A stretch of 64,000 nt of DNA from Streptomyces sp. NBC_00568 (GTDB lineage Bacteria > Actinomycetota > Actinomycetes > Streptomycetales > Streptomycetaceae), in NCBI RefSeq assembly GCF_026341855.1, contig NZ_JAPENW010000001.1, positions 3,711,001 through 3,775,000 on the forward strand, read 5' to 3'. The stretch's first letter is position 1; each line of letters begins with the position of its first letter. Made by a program: the position numbers and the translations under genes. Shown here in pieces: positions 1 through 7,884 of the stretch. Below the pieces are notes generated by a model. The model made no database searches and was not told the origin of the DNA. It saw only the letters and a program-made list of their open reading frames with translations.

Positions 1-636
1 CGCAACGCCGAAAGCCTTCTGGTCCTGGTCGGGCAGAATTCGCCGCAGCCCACGGCAGCACCCGCCGACGGCCTGGAAGTCGTCCAGTACGCCGTCGCCG
101 AGGTGGAGCAGTACCGACGGGTCCTGATCGCCACCGTGGAGCCGGTGCGGGTGCGCGGGCACGCCGTCGCCGATGTCGCCCACCTCCTTGCCGAACTCAT
201 CGAGAACGGGCTGACTTTCTCGCCACCGACCGAACCGGTCGAGGTTCACGGCTGGTACGACACCGAGGACAACACGTACTGCTTCGCTGTCGTCGACCAC
301 GGCATCGGCATGTCCGAAGCCGACAAGGAACGTGCCAACGCCCGCCTCTCCGACGCCGGCGAGGAAGCCTTCCTCGCCACGCCCACTCGGTTCCTCGGCC
401 ACCTCGTCGTCGGCCGACTCGCCCACCGCCTCGGTGAAGGTGCCCAAGTCCACCTCTTCGACACCACCGGCGGCGGCCTGTCCGCACTCCTTGCCCTCCC
501 CGGACGCCTGCTCGCCCCCGTGGAGGCCCCCTCCGTCTCACCCCCGCCCGCCAGGCCCGCTGTCTCCTCCCTGCTCAACGGCTTCCGAGCAGGTGTCGCC
601 CGTGCCGAGGCCCGAAGCACACAAGGAGCGTCATAG
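1..636 (+). CDS. Conservon sensor-like ATPase (CvnA type), 5' end cut by window edge
   Basis: This is the C-terminal 211 residues of a protein that starts before the window. The frame is open from base 1 and begins with the block RNAESLLVLVG, typical of the dimerisation region of actinobacterial nitrate/conservon histidine-kinase-like proteins. It is followed by an HATPase_c module with an N-box (HLLAELIENGLTFSPP), a G1-like DHGIGMS, and a later FLGHLVVGRLAHRLG segment. The tail is Pro/Ala-rich. The TAG stop shares bases with the GTG start of the next gene (TAGTG), so the two are translationally coupled. In S. coelicolor, Cvn systems pair such an ATPase (CvnA) with a roadblock protein (CvnB), a DUF742 protein and a small GTPase, proposed to act as a membrane G-protein-like complex. 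Whether the missing N terminus is membrane-bound cannot be seen here. Confidence 0.88.
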   Translation, partial: RNAESLLVLVGQNSPQPTAAPADGLEVVQYAVAEVEQYRRVLIATVEPVRVRGHAVADVAHLLAELIENGLTFSPPTEPVEVHGWYDTEDNTYCFAVVDHGIGMSEADKERANARLSDAGEEAFLATPTRFLGHLVVGRLAHRLGEGAQVHLFDTTGGGLSALLALPGRLLAPVEAPSVSPPPARPAVSSLLNGFRAGVARAEARSTQGAS

Positions 637-1055
637 TGACCACCGCCATCCAGAATTTCGGCTGGCTCATCTCGGAGTTCGTACGCACCGCCGACGGCGT
701 CACCGATGCCGTCGCCGTCTCCACCGACGGCCTGCTCATGGCTGCCTCGGACAGCCTCGGCCGAGATCGCGCGGACCACCTCGCCGCCATCGTCTCCGGC
801 ATCACCAGCCTCGCCCAGAACGCGTCCACCACACACGGCTTCCGCGGCATGAAACTCGTCATGATCGAAATGCTCGGGGGTTTCCTCATGGTGGGTCGCA
901 TTCGCGACGGCAGCTGCCTCGGTGTCCTCGCCGCCGAGGGGTGTGACGTCGGCCTGGTCGGCTATGAGATGGCCACCCTCGCCGACCGCGCCGGAGAACT
1001 GCTCACCCCGCAGTTGGTACGCGACCTCCACTCCGCTCCACTGGTCGCGGGATAG
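636..1055 (+). CDS. Roadblock/LC7 domain protein (CvnB type)
   Basis: 139 residues, the usual size of a CvnB roadblock protein. The GTG start overlaps the preceding stop by one base, and AAGGAG at 623-628 is the ribosome site. The body is one roadblock/LC7 domain: TADGVTDAVAVSTDGLLMAAS, a helix, then MVGRIRDGSCLGVLAAEGCDVGLVGYEM. In the family this domain is a small-GTPase regulator, for example MglB-like GTPase-activating proteins. Normally cvnC (DUF742) and cvnD (Ras-like GTPase) follow directly. Here neither follows, and the next gene lies on the other strand, so this looks like a two-gene conservon remnant or a naturally split system. Confidence 0.9.
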   Translation: MTTAIQNFGWLISEFVRTADGVTDAVAVSTDGLLMAASDSLGRDRADHLAAIVSGITSLAQNASTTHGFRGMKLVMIEMLGGFLMVGRIRDGSCLGVLAAEGCDVGLVGYEMATLADRAGELLTPQLVRDLHSAPLVAG

Positions 1056-1239
1056 TCGCGGCGCGCTCCGGCTACCTGCGTCTCGGGCCCCTGCATCCGC
1101 GACAGATCCCCGCTGTCCGCGCGCGCACCGCATGCGTGCCATACGAGATGCGTGCCACGAGCGCGGGGGCTCTCCTGTCCGCCGGACAGAAGGGCCCCCG
1201 GCCCGGTGCTTCTCTGTGCCCCCGGCACTATCCGAGACG

Positions 1240-1273
1240 CGGAGCCCCGGGCCGTAACAGTCCTGGGGCTCCG
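1240..1273 (-). terminator. Candidate terminator after the 1280-1786 gene
   Basis: Nine-base inverted repeat CGGAGCCCC / GGGGCTCCG (1240-1248 and 1265-1273) with a 16-base loop, just past the stop of the minus-strand gene. No T-run follows, as is usual in Streptomyces. It could also serve the plus-strand conservon transcript. Confidence 0.45.
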
Positions 1274-1279
1274 TGGTCT

Positions 1280-1786
1280 TCAGAGAGCGGACTCGGGTCC
1301 TCCGCGTGCAACGAGCGCGCGGGCGGCGACAACGACCTCTTCCTTGAGCTGTTCCAGCGGAGTGCTCCAATTGGCGTCCCAGTCGTTCAGCTGAACGGCA
1401 CAGGCGACGATCGGTTGCAGGCGGTTGGGATAGCCGAGTTCTGACGCTGCTTCGACCCATATGAGGTCGGCGCCGGTCGCCGGGTCCAAGGAGCCGTCGA
1501 CGATCTGAGCGGCCAACCAGTGAGCCAAGGCCCACCTGGCAGCGGTTGGGTCCGCCGGCACCTCGAATCCCAGCCCCAGCTCGTCCACGACGTGATCGAA
1601 CAGCTCCCGTGCCTCATGCTCCTCACGACGGCCCAGGCCGGCGAGGAGGGCAAGCGACGGGGCATCGACGTCGGCTAGAAGAGCGTCGAGGCCGGCCTGG
1701 ATGAGGCGGTCCGAGCCGACGTGACGTCCGAATGCCTGAGCTCGTGCCAGTTGCCTCAACCGGTCGAGAGCCTCGTCTCTTGTCAC
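1280..1786 (-). CDS. Conserved hypothetical protein, 168 aa
   Basis: I do not recognise this family beyond its look of a Streptomyces conserved hypothetical. It starts at GTG with GGAG about 11 bases upstream. The protein is all-alpha in appearance, acidic and soluble, with no signal peptide or membrane segment. It opens with a basic helix (MTRDEALDRLRQLARAQAF), has an acidic middle (DHVVDELGLGFEVPADP) and a Trp-containing stretch (ARWALAHWLAAQIVDG). It lies between the conservon pair and tRNA-Arg, with hairpins on both sides, so it is probably monocistronic. No function is suggested by context. Confidence 0.7.
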   Translation of the reverse strand: MTRDEALDRLRQLARAQAFGRHVGSDRLIQAGLDALLADVDAPSLALLAGLGRREEHEARELFDHVVDELGLGFEVPADPTAARWALAHWLAAQIVDGSLDPATGADLIWVEAASELGYPNRLQPIVACAVQLNDWDANWSTPLEQLKEEVVVAARALVARGGPESAL

Positions 1787-1833
1787 GCCGGATGCGCTCC
1801 GTTCCGTCCCCGTTGACGTCAGAACTGGATGTC

Positions 1834-1867
1834 AAAGGCCCCGGACCATGATCGGTCCGGGGCCTTT
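1834..1867 (-). terminator. Terminator downstream of tRNA-Arg (bidirectional shape)
   Basis: AAAGGCCCCGGACC, a six-base loop ATGATC, then GGTCCGGGGCCTTT: a 14-base perfect stem flanked by A/T runs on both sides. It starts 7 bases past the tRNA 3' end (read on the minus strand) and lies just upstream of the hypothetical gene. Confidence 0.85.
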
Positions 1868-1874
1868 TCCCGTG

Positions 1875-1947
1875 TGCCCCCGGCAGGATTCGAACCTGCG
1901 ACACCCGCTTTAGGAGAGCGGTGCTCTATCCCCTGAGCTACGAAGGC
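1875..1947 (-). tRNA. tRNA-Arg (anticodon CCU)
   Basis: The minus strand folds as a 73-base cloverleaf. The acceptor stem is GCCTTCG paired with CGGGGGC (two G-U type pairs) and the discriminator is A. The D stem is GCTC/GAGC, the anticodon stem CCGCT/AGCGG with loop CTCCTAA (anticodon CCU), and the T arm CAGG TTCGAAT CCTG. CCA is not encoded. It reads AGG arginine codons, which are rare in this GC-rich genome. Confidence 0.97.
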
Positions 1948-2102
1948 GTGCGGATCGTGTGCGATCCGGTAGCTAGCGTAGCGGATGCGGGATGGAGGCT
2001 GGGAAAGTTCCCGTCCGCGCAGTTGGGGCGGGGCTGGGTCGGCTGGTCGAGGGGCGAAGGTCGAGGGGCGAAGGTCGGGGGTCGGGCGGCGTCGGGCCTC
2101 GG

Positions 2103-2765
2103 TCATCTGGCCGGAAGGCTGGAGAGGGCCGGGCGGGTCAGGTGGAGCATGCGGGTCAGCCACTGGTCTCCCGTTTCGCGCGGGGAGTGCGAATGAGAGT
2201 GGGAGTGGGAGTGGGGGGCGCGTGGGGGCTGGAGGGGCGGTGGGGTGCTCGTGGGGACGCGGGGGAGGGCCGTGGTGCCGGTGATCATGGACAGCATCAG
2301 GGCCGCGGCTGTGCGCACGTCGACCTCGGGCAGCAGCGAGCCGTCGCGGCTCGCCCGGCGCAGGGTCCCGTGCAGCGCGCCGAGCCAGTTGAGGTGACAG
2401 TGGAGTGAGGGGTCGTCGGGGGTTCTGATCTCCTGGGTCAGGCGAGCGCCCGCACGGACGACCAGGTCCGTTTCGAGGAGGCCCACGAGGGTGTGGGCCA
2501 TGGCGGTGGCAATCTCGAAGGCCGGGGTCTCGCGCCGCATCAGCTCCACGAGCGCGGCGCCCGACGTGACGCAGGCCTCCGCCTGGACGGCCCGGGCAAG
2601 ATCGGACTTGGCCGCGAAGTGGAAGAACAGGGCGCCCTTGGTGACCTGCGCGCGTTCGCTGATCACGGAGAGCGTGGCGCCTTCGTAACCGGCCTGGTCG
2701 AACACGGTGGAGGCCGCTCGGATCAGGTTGCGCCTGGTTCGCTCGGACCTCTCCTGCTTCACCAC
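2103..2765 (-). CDS. TetR-family regulator, ArpA/ScbR-like (gamma-butyrolactone receptor type)
   Basis: 220 residues. The N-terminal helix-turn-helix (residues 1-50: KQERSERTRRNLIRAAS, then VTKGALFFHFAAKSDLARAV) closely resembles ArpA/ScbR/FarA-type receptors, which release DNA on binding a gamma-butyrolactone autoregulator. The ligand domain (about 60-160) keeps an NWLGALHGTLRRAS stretch. Start is GTG followed by a second GTG; either could be used. No afsA/scbA-type synthase is adjacent, so this may be an orphan or pseudo-receptor that senses another ligand. Oddity: near the C terminus (about 180-195) there is an alternating His-Ser run encoded by a short DNA repeat, not expected in the family. 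Confidence 0.85.
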   Translation of the reverse strand: MVKQERSERTRRNLIRAASTVFDQAGYEGATLSVISERAQVTKGALFFHFAAKSDLARAVQAEACVTSGAALVELMRRETPAFEIATAMAHTLVGLLETDLVVRAGARLTQEIRTPDDPSLHCHLNWLGALHGTLRRASRDGSLLPEVDVRTAAALMLSMITGTTALPRVPTSTPPPLQPPRAPHSHSHSHSHSPRETGDQWLTRMLHLTRPALSSLPAR

Positions 2766-2971
2766 GACGCGATCACCCGGACGCTCCTTGTCGTTCGGCC
2801 GCTGTTTGTCCTGCCGCCAGCGACGCTAGGAACCTGCTTTCGGGTCTGTCAACGGGGCCGGGTCGTACAGATCATCTTCACGCCATTGCGGTAATCCCCA
2901 GGAGAGACAGGGGAGTTGCGCGGGCGGATATGGCCGGAGACGGGCGGGACGGCGGCTCCGGTCATCGCGTC
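2766..2971. other. Intergenic space between two minus-strand regulators
   Basis: 206 bases that should hold the promoter of the ScbR-like gene. The only suggestive element is an imperfect inverted repeat ACCTG-N4-CGGGT at 2832-2845. It is a weak candidate for an autoregulator element. Nothing else is convincing. Confidence 0.3.
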
Positions 2972-5089
2972 TCAGGTCAGCTGCACCAGCCGGAAGCGGC
3001 CCGCGACGCGCAGGTCCGCCTCGATGCGGGTCGCCGTCGCGTGGAGGTCGGGCAGTACATCGCGGACGCACTCCTCGGCCGTACGGCGACTGCTGTGCAT
3101 GGCGACGTTCAGCGCGGCCACGACTCGTCCGCCGCGGTCGCGCACCGGGACGGCGATGGACCGCAGCCCCTGCTCCAACTCCTCCTCGACCATGGCGTAT
3201 CCGGCCTTCCGGACCCGGTCCAGCTCGGCCCGGAAACGTTCCGGGTCCGTGATGGTCCGCGGGGTCAACGGGCTCAACTGCTCGGGCAGCGCGGCGGAAA
3301 GACCACCCCACGGGCCGACGGACGGCTCTCCGGAAGGGTGTACGGAAGGGGCCACGGGCTCACCGGGGCGTCCGAGGAGTCCGTCCTCGAGTCCCTCCGT
3401 CCCGCGGGTCTCCGGCAGATCGGCCAGGATGACGCGGCCCAGCGAGGTGGCGTACGCGGGCAGCCGGGTGCCGACGGTGACGTTCACGCTCATGATGCGC
3501 CGGGTCGAGACCCGCCCGGTGTACTGGATCTCGTCGCCGGCCAGCACCGCGAGCGACACCGAGTCGTGCAGCCGCTGCGAGAGTTCGGTCATGTGCGGGG
3601 TCGCGATCTCGGGGAGCGAGGTCCGCGAGAGTGGCGGGAAGCCGAGGCTCAGGACGCGCGGGGTGAGCCGGAAGAAGCGGTCGTGCGTGCTGACGTATCC
3701 GAGGTGTTCCAGCGTGATCAGGGCACGGCGGGCGGTCGCTCGGGCGAGTCCGGTCGCCTGGGCGACCGCGGTGAGGGTCAGTTCGGCACGCCCCTCACCG
3801 AACGCGGTGATCACGGTCAGTCCGCGGGCCAGCGACTCGATGAACTCCCGCCCCAGTTCGTGCTTGGAGGCGCCGGTCCAGTCGGCGAGCCCGGAGGGCG
3901 TGGTGGCGTCCCCGGCGTCGGCCCGCGCGTACCTTTCCGCGGCGAGCGCGCTCTGCTCCGGTGCCGCCTGCGTCGACGCCTCCCGTTCTGCCGCCGTCCG
4001 CTCCGACGCCCTCCGCTCCGGCGCCGGCTCCGCTTCCAGCGTCAGCACCCGTTCCATCTCGGCCACCGCCATCCGCAGCCGTGGCAGCAGCACGTCCCGC
4101 AGGTCGGTGGCGCTGTGCCGGCTCGTGTGGCTCACCACGTTCACCACGCAGGCGATCCGCCCCGCCTCCCGTACGGGCATCGACACGGCGACCAGCCCGG
4201 GCTCGATCAGCTGGTCGTCCAACGCCCAGCCCGTCCTGCGTGCTTCGGCCGCCCGCTGCTCGAAGTCGTCTCCGACGGTGGGGAGTTGGCCGGCCGGGAA
4301 CGCGGTGGTTTCCGTCCTCCCGTCGTACGGTCTGCTCCGTGCCGGTACGGCGGGAAAGCCGCGGTCCTCCGGGTCGGTCGCGCGGCGTTCCCGCCAGCGT
4401 GCCCACTCCTCCTCGCTCCATTCGGAGGCGAACAGCGCGCCCGGCGCGGTGCGTTCGGCGGGGAGCAGGTCGCCGATGCGGAAGCTCAGGGACATCGCGC
4501 GGCGCCGGGTCGCCTGATGGATGAAGCGGATGCCGTCCTGGTCGCCGACGGCGAGGGACACCGACTCGTCGAGTTCGTCGGCGAGCGCGTCCGCGTACGC
4601 GTCCAGGAGGCGGGGAAGCCGGAGAGCGGCGAGATAGGCGTTGCCGAGTTCCATCAGCCGTGGGGCGAGTATGGCGTCCCGGCCGTCGAGGCGTACGTAT
4701 CCCATGCGCGCGAGGGTCGCCGTGATCCGGTCGACGGTGGACCGCGCGAGCCCGGTGGCCCGCTCGAGTCCGCTCAGACTGGACGCCCCGTCCGCCTCGG
4801 TCAGCCGGCGCAGTACGGCGATCCCGCGGATGAGCGGCGTGACCGCCTCGTCAGGCACCTCGGCCCCGGCGGAGGCCCGGGCGGAGATCCCGGGCGAGGT
4901 CCCCGAGACGGGCACCCCGGCCCCCTCCCCCGTCCCGACTCCGGTGGTCGATGCCCCGGTGCCAGGCCCAGCGCCCGACCCCGAACCAGGCCCCGACCCC
5001 GTGCCAGGCCCTGTGCCGGAGCCAGACCCCAACCCTCTGCCCGACCCCGTGGTCGGCCCTGCGTTCGATGACGTGGCGTTCGATGACAT
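2972..5089 (-). CDS. Double-length IclR-family regulator (two fused IclR modules)
   Basis: 705 residues, more than twice the usual IclR length of about 250. There are two complete modules. The first HTH is near residues 85-150 (PLIRGIAVLRRLTE, GLARSTVDRITATLARMGYV) with an effector domain to about 345. The second HTH is near 430-490 (FIESLARGLTVITAF, GLARATARRALITLEHLGYV) with a second effector domain to the end. The second module looks PcaR/PcaU-like (beta-ketoadipate regulators). The modules are joined by an Ala/Glu-rich linker, and the N terminus carries about 55 residues of Gly-Ser-Pro-Thr low complexity. The ATG start is supported by GGAGAG about 5 bases upstream. No aromatic-catabolism genes are adjacent. 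A direct-repeat array lies immediately upstream and may be its binding site. Confidence 0.88.
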   Translation of the reverse strand: MSSNATSSNAGPTTGSGRGLGSGSGTGPGTGSGPGSGSGAGPGTGASTTGVGTGEGAGVPVSGTSPGISARASAGAEVPDEAVTPLIRGIAVLRRLTEADGASSLSGLERATGLARSTVDRITATLARMGYVRLDGRDAILAPRLMELGNAYLAALRLPRLLDAYADALADELDESVSLAVGDQDGIRFIHQATRRRAMSLSFRIGDLLPAERTAPGALFASEWSEEEWARWRERRATDPEDRGFPAVPARSRPYDGRTETTAFPAGQLPTVGDDFEQRAAEARRTGWALDDQLIEPGLVAVSMPVREAGRIACVVNVVSHTSRHSATDLRDVLLPRLRMAVAEMERVLTLEAEPAPERRASERTAAEREASTQAAPEQSALAAERYARADAGDATTPSGLADWTGASKHELGREFIESLARGLTVITAFGEGRAELTLTAVAQATGLARATARRALITLEHLGYVSTHDRFFRLTPRVLSLGFPPLSRTSLPEIATPHMTELSQRLHDSVSLAVLAGDEIQYTGRVSTRRIMSVNVTVGTRLPAYATSLGRVILADLPETRGTEGLEDGLLGRPGEPVAPSVHPSGEPSVGPWGGLSAALPEQLSPLTPRTITDPERFRAELDRVRKAGYAMVEEELEQGLRSIAVPVRDRGGRVVAALNVAMHSSRRTAEECVRDVLPDLHATATRIEADLRVAGRFRLVQLT

Positions 5090-5114
5090 GGGCTCTCCGT
5101 TGCGGCTCTCAGAA

Positions 5115-5205
5115 GAGTCACCGTGTGGCGGATCTCGGATGAGTCACCGTGTGGCGGATCTCAGGTGAGTCACTGTGTGGCTTGATCTCAGATGAGCCAC
5201 GGTAA
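5115..5205. repeat. Tandem 26-bp repeats (about 3.5 copies) upstream of the double IclR gene
   Basis: Units begin at 5115, 5141, 5167 and 5194, each starting GAGTCACCGTGTGGC or a near variant. Copies one and two are almost identical; the third has one insertion and the fourth is partial. The array ends 26 bases before the iclR start, in the promoter region. The spacing is close to 2.5 helical turns. Confidence 0.85.
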
Positions 5206-5406
5206 TGCTTGCCCGGCCGTCGAAGCAGGTCGGCCGCTCCTCGGCGCGCGCCGATCCGCCGCCCGCACCCCTGCCCGTCCGCCTGTCCGTCCCGTCCGCC
5301 CGCTCATCCGGCTGCCAGGCTGCCCGTGCCGCCGGCTGTCCGTGCGCCCGGTTGTCCGTCCGGCAGCCCGTCCGGTCGCCCGGTGGCTCCCCTGGCGGCT
5401 CCCCGG

Positions 5407-6681
5407 TCAGCGGCGCGTCACGTACACCCGATACTTCCCCGCGACGTCCGCCGCCGCGACCCGGACGGTGAGTCCCGCCTTCGGGTCCTTGAAGGTCTCC
5501 CCGGGGGCGAAGGGTGCGTCGGAGAGTTCGGCGTGGACGTTGGGGGAACGGGTGCAGCCGCCGCTGTCCCGGTGGGAGTCGTACACCGTGACGGGCCCGT
5601 TCCCGGTGTCCACGTCCGCGTCGACCTTGTAGACGAGGATGCCGGGATGGCAGACCGCGGAGTCGTTGCCCGCGCGGGTGCGCAGTTCGAGGACGAACCC
5701 GCTCCGGGCGCTGGTGGGTATGACGACCAGCTTCGCGCCGCCGGGCCGGGCCAGCGGGGTCAGCTTGTACTCGGTGGTGCCGGGCGCCGCCGCGCAGCTC
5801 ACCTGGGAGGCGTCGAGCCAGCCGAGCTTCCACTTGTGCCAGCCCAGGAGGTCGTTGTCGGCCCCCCAGTCCTCGCTCATGATGTCCCAGTGCCCGACCG
5901 CGCCGCCGCCGTCCTGGGTGTAGAGGTCGGGCAGACCGAAGGTGTGGCCGTTCTCGTGCGGCAGTACGCGGTAGCCCGTGTCGGCGTAGGAGCCGGAGCC
6001 GTCGTCCTGGCGGCTGTAGACGAAGGACGCGTTGGCGACCGGGACGCCGTCGGCGACCGGCGCCTCGGTGTTTCCGGCGAAGGTCACCGACAGCACGGTG
6101 TCCAGCGCGGAGGGCCCGGCATTGGGTGTGACCAGCACGTTCATGATGTCGTACGAGCGGAAGTCGACCTCGGGATCGGCCGCGGCCACGATGTCCTGGA
6201 CCAGTTCGCGGTACCCGGGGTCGAAGGGCGCGCCGCGTTCTATGCCGTACTCCTTGAAGGGCTTGGGCATCCGCAGCCAGTGCCGGACGGGGGCGTCGGG
6301 GCGGTAGTCGAGGCGGCCGTAGGAGGCGGTGCGGAACCATTCCTGCGTCTTCGGGAAGAACTCGTCGTACCGGTCGCGGGCGCTGCCCTTGCCGGGTGCG
6401 TCGGAGAAGTCGACCATCAGGGTCAGTGCCCGGACGGTACCGGTGGAGCGGGCGTAACCGGACGAGGTCGGAATGCCTTCGCCCATCTGGATGCCCGACG
6501 GGCCGTTGATCATGCAGGGACCGAGCGCCGTGGAGCGGGCCAGCGCGCTGGAGCCCGCCGTGGCCGAGCCCGCCGTCAGGTGCCCGGTGCCGGCGGCGGT
6601 GCTGACCGCCATCGTCAGCACGGTCACCGTGGCGAGCGCGGCCACACGGCGCGGGCGTATCCGGCGGGTGGACGGCTGCAT
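5407..6681 (-). CDS. Secreted M6-family (immune inhibitor A-like) metalloprotease
   Basis: 424 residues from the ATG at 6679-6681 (AAGGG about 8 bases upstream). A GTG 57 bases further upstream lacks a ribosome site. The N terminus is a classic Sec signal: basic MQPSTRRIRPRR, then a hydrophobic run and an Ala-rich cleavage region near residues 30-45. The zinc-binding motif HENGH lies at 242-246, followed by TFGLPDLY, matching the HExxH of M6 peptidases, and GHWDIMSEDWG follows as in the family. The enzyme should be an exported zinc endopeptidase. The gene stands alone between repeat-rich spacers. It is shorter than InhA-type proteins, which carry extra C-terminal domains. Confidence 0.9.
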   Translation of the reverse strand: MQPSTRRIRPRRVAALATVTVLTMAVSTAAGTGHLTAGSATAGSSALARSTALGPCMINGPSGIQMGEGIPTSSGYARSTGTVRALTLMVDFSDAPGKGSARDRYDEFFPKTQEWFRTASYGRLDYRPDAPVRHWLRMPKPFKEYGIERGAPFDPGYRELVQDIVAAADPEVDFRSYDIMNVLVTPNAGPSALDTVLSVTFAGNTEAPVADGVPVANASFVYSRQDDGSGSYADTGYRVLPHENGHTFGLPDLYTQDGGGAVGHWDIMSEDWGADNDLLGWHKWKLGWLDASQVSCAAAPGTTEYKLTPLARPGGAKLVVIPTSARSGFVLELRTRAGNDSAVCHPGILVYKVDADVDTGNGPVTVYDSHRDSGGCTRSPNVHAELSDAPFAPGETFKDPKAGLTVRVAAADVAGKYRVYVTRR

Positions 6682-6759
6682 GCGGGGGCCCTTCGCTCCA
6701 CGGCAGCCGCCGGTCTCCGACTGCACCCTTGCGATCACCCTGAGTCGCCGACGCGCCGG

Positions 6760-7100
6760 GCGCGCGCTGGATGGGCCCGATCGGGTTTATCTCCGGGAGG
6801 ACCTGAAACGGCTTCCGGGGGGAGGGCGCAGCGGGGTTCCGGTGGCCCCGGGAGGCAAGGCGGGAGACCGGACTGGACACCGGACTGGAGGCAAGGCGGG
6901 AGGCCGGACGGGTGGCAGGGCGGGAGGCCGGACGAGAGACCGGACGGGAGACCGGAAAGGCTCGGCGGACCTGGGCCAGAAAGGCCCGGCGGACCTGCGC
7001 CGGAACCGCCCGGCGGACCTGGGCCGGAACCGACGCGGGATCCGTCAGGGATCCAAGGGTCCGGCGGGGTCCGGCAGGCCCCTCGGGGATCCCGTAGCGA
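6760..7100. repeat. Repeat-rich spacer upstream of the M6 protease gene
   Basis: Contains degenerate short tandem repeats based on GACCGGAC/GGCCGGACGGGA (about 6858-6960) and a longer imperfect repeat GGCGGACCTGGGCCGGAACC (about 6963-7035). No credible gene is seen. The protease promoter should lie near its left end. Confidence 0.7.
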
Positions 7101-7116
7101 TGTGACGCAGGTCACA
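7101..7116. promoter_or_regulatory. Candidate Crp (cAMP receptor protein) site
   Basis: TGTGACGCAGGTCACA is a 16-base inverted repeat (TGTGAC/GTCACA, 4-base spacer). It fits both the enteric TGTGA-N6-TCACA core and the S. coelicolor Crp consensus GTG-N6-GNCAC as I recall it. It lies 124 bases before the TetR start at 7240. Confidence 0.55.
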
Positions 7117-7143
7117 CACTTCTCTCTCGATCGGGGAAATAAC

Positions 7144-7200
7144 CGGGGATCGTTTCCCCGTTTAGTCATACGTCCGAGCGAAACGGGGAGCGAATCCCCG
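7144..7200. promoter_or_regulatory. Duplicated operator CGGGGA-N5-TCCCCG upstream of tetR
   Basis: Two perfect inverted repeats with the same arms and 5-base spacers lie at 7144-7160 and 7184-7200, exactly 40 bases apart. An extra half-site CGGGGA is at 7132-7137. They bracket the likely promoter (TTTAGTCATACG) of the TetR gene starting at 7240, so they are probably its autoregulatory operators. Confidence 0.65.
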
Positions 7201-7239
7201 GATCGCACTCAAGCTCAGAGACGCTTCGAGGAGTACGCC

Positions 7240-7884
7240 GTGGAGACCGCAACCCCCGTGCAGCGCCGAGTGGCCAGGCCGCGTGCCGACGCCCTGCGCA
7301 ATCGGGAGCGGATCGTCGCCGCCGCCCGCGAGATGTTCGTCGAGTTCGGCGCCGAGGTGCCGTTCGACGAGATCGCCCGCCGGGCAGGTGTCGGCAACGC
7401 CACGCTGTACCGCAACTTCCCCGACCGCGACGCCCTCGCCCGCGAGGTCGTCTGCTCGGTCATGGACCGCACCTCGGAATGGGTCGAGGAGGCGCTGGAA
7501 GCGGGGGGCGACGCCTTCGAGTCGCTGAGCGGCTTCGTGCACTTCGCCGCCGACGAGCGGATCGGCGCCCTGTGCCCGATGCTCTCCGAGAACTTCGACC
7601 AGAACCATCCCGACCTGGTCGCCGCACGCGACCGGATCACCGACCTGCTCCAGCAGCTGATGGCCCGCGCCCGCGAGGCCGGACAGCTGCGCCCCGACGT
7701 CGAGTTGGGCGATCTGATGATCGCCGTCAGTCAGCTCACCAGGCCGCTGCCCGGCACCGCGTGCCGGGGTATCGACCGTTTCGTGCACCGTCATCTGCAG
7801 CTGTTCCTGGACGGTATGCGGGCTCCGGCCCGCTCCGAACTGCCCGGAGCGGCCGCCAACCTGGAGGAACTGCGACGAGCGTGA
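7240..7884 (+). CDS. TetR-family transcriptional regulator
   Basis: 214 residues. GTG start at 7240 with GAGGAG at 7228-7233; the open frame extends upstream but without protein-like sequence. The HTH (about residues 15-60) has the usual TetR blocks: REMFVEFGAEVPFDEIARRAGVG, then NATLYRNFPDRDALAREVV. The effector domain contains FVHFAADERIGAL and is of the type often annotated as regulator of an adjacent DHA2 efflux pump. The MFS exporter gene starts 286 bases downstream on the same strand, so the likely role is control of drug export together with autoregulation through the palindromes at 7144-7200. None of these palindromes recurs directly before the MFS gene, so the pair may be co-transcribed. 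Confidence 0.88.
   Translation: METATPVQRRVARPRADALRNRERIVAAAREMFVEFGAEVPFDEIARRAGVGNATLYRNFPDRDALAREVVCSVMDRTSEWVEEALEAGGDAFESLSGFVHFAADERIGALCPMLSENFDQNHPDLVAARDRITDLLQQLMARAREAGQLRPDVELGDLMIAVSQLTRPLPGTACRGIDRFVHRHLQLFLDGMRAPARSELPGAAANLEELRRA

Noticed and set aside
2832..2845. Gamma-butyrolactone autoregulator element before the ScbR-like gene
   Set aside because: The inverted repeat is only 4 of 5 matching bases per arm and does not extend to a full element, so it was kept only as a weak note.
5209..7239. Continuation of the TetR frame (7240-7884) some 2 kb upstream
   Set aside because: It is antisense to the M6 protease and lacks protein-like sequence. The GTG at 7240 has a ribosome site and starts the HTH at the right distance.
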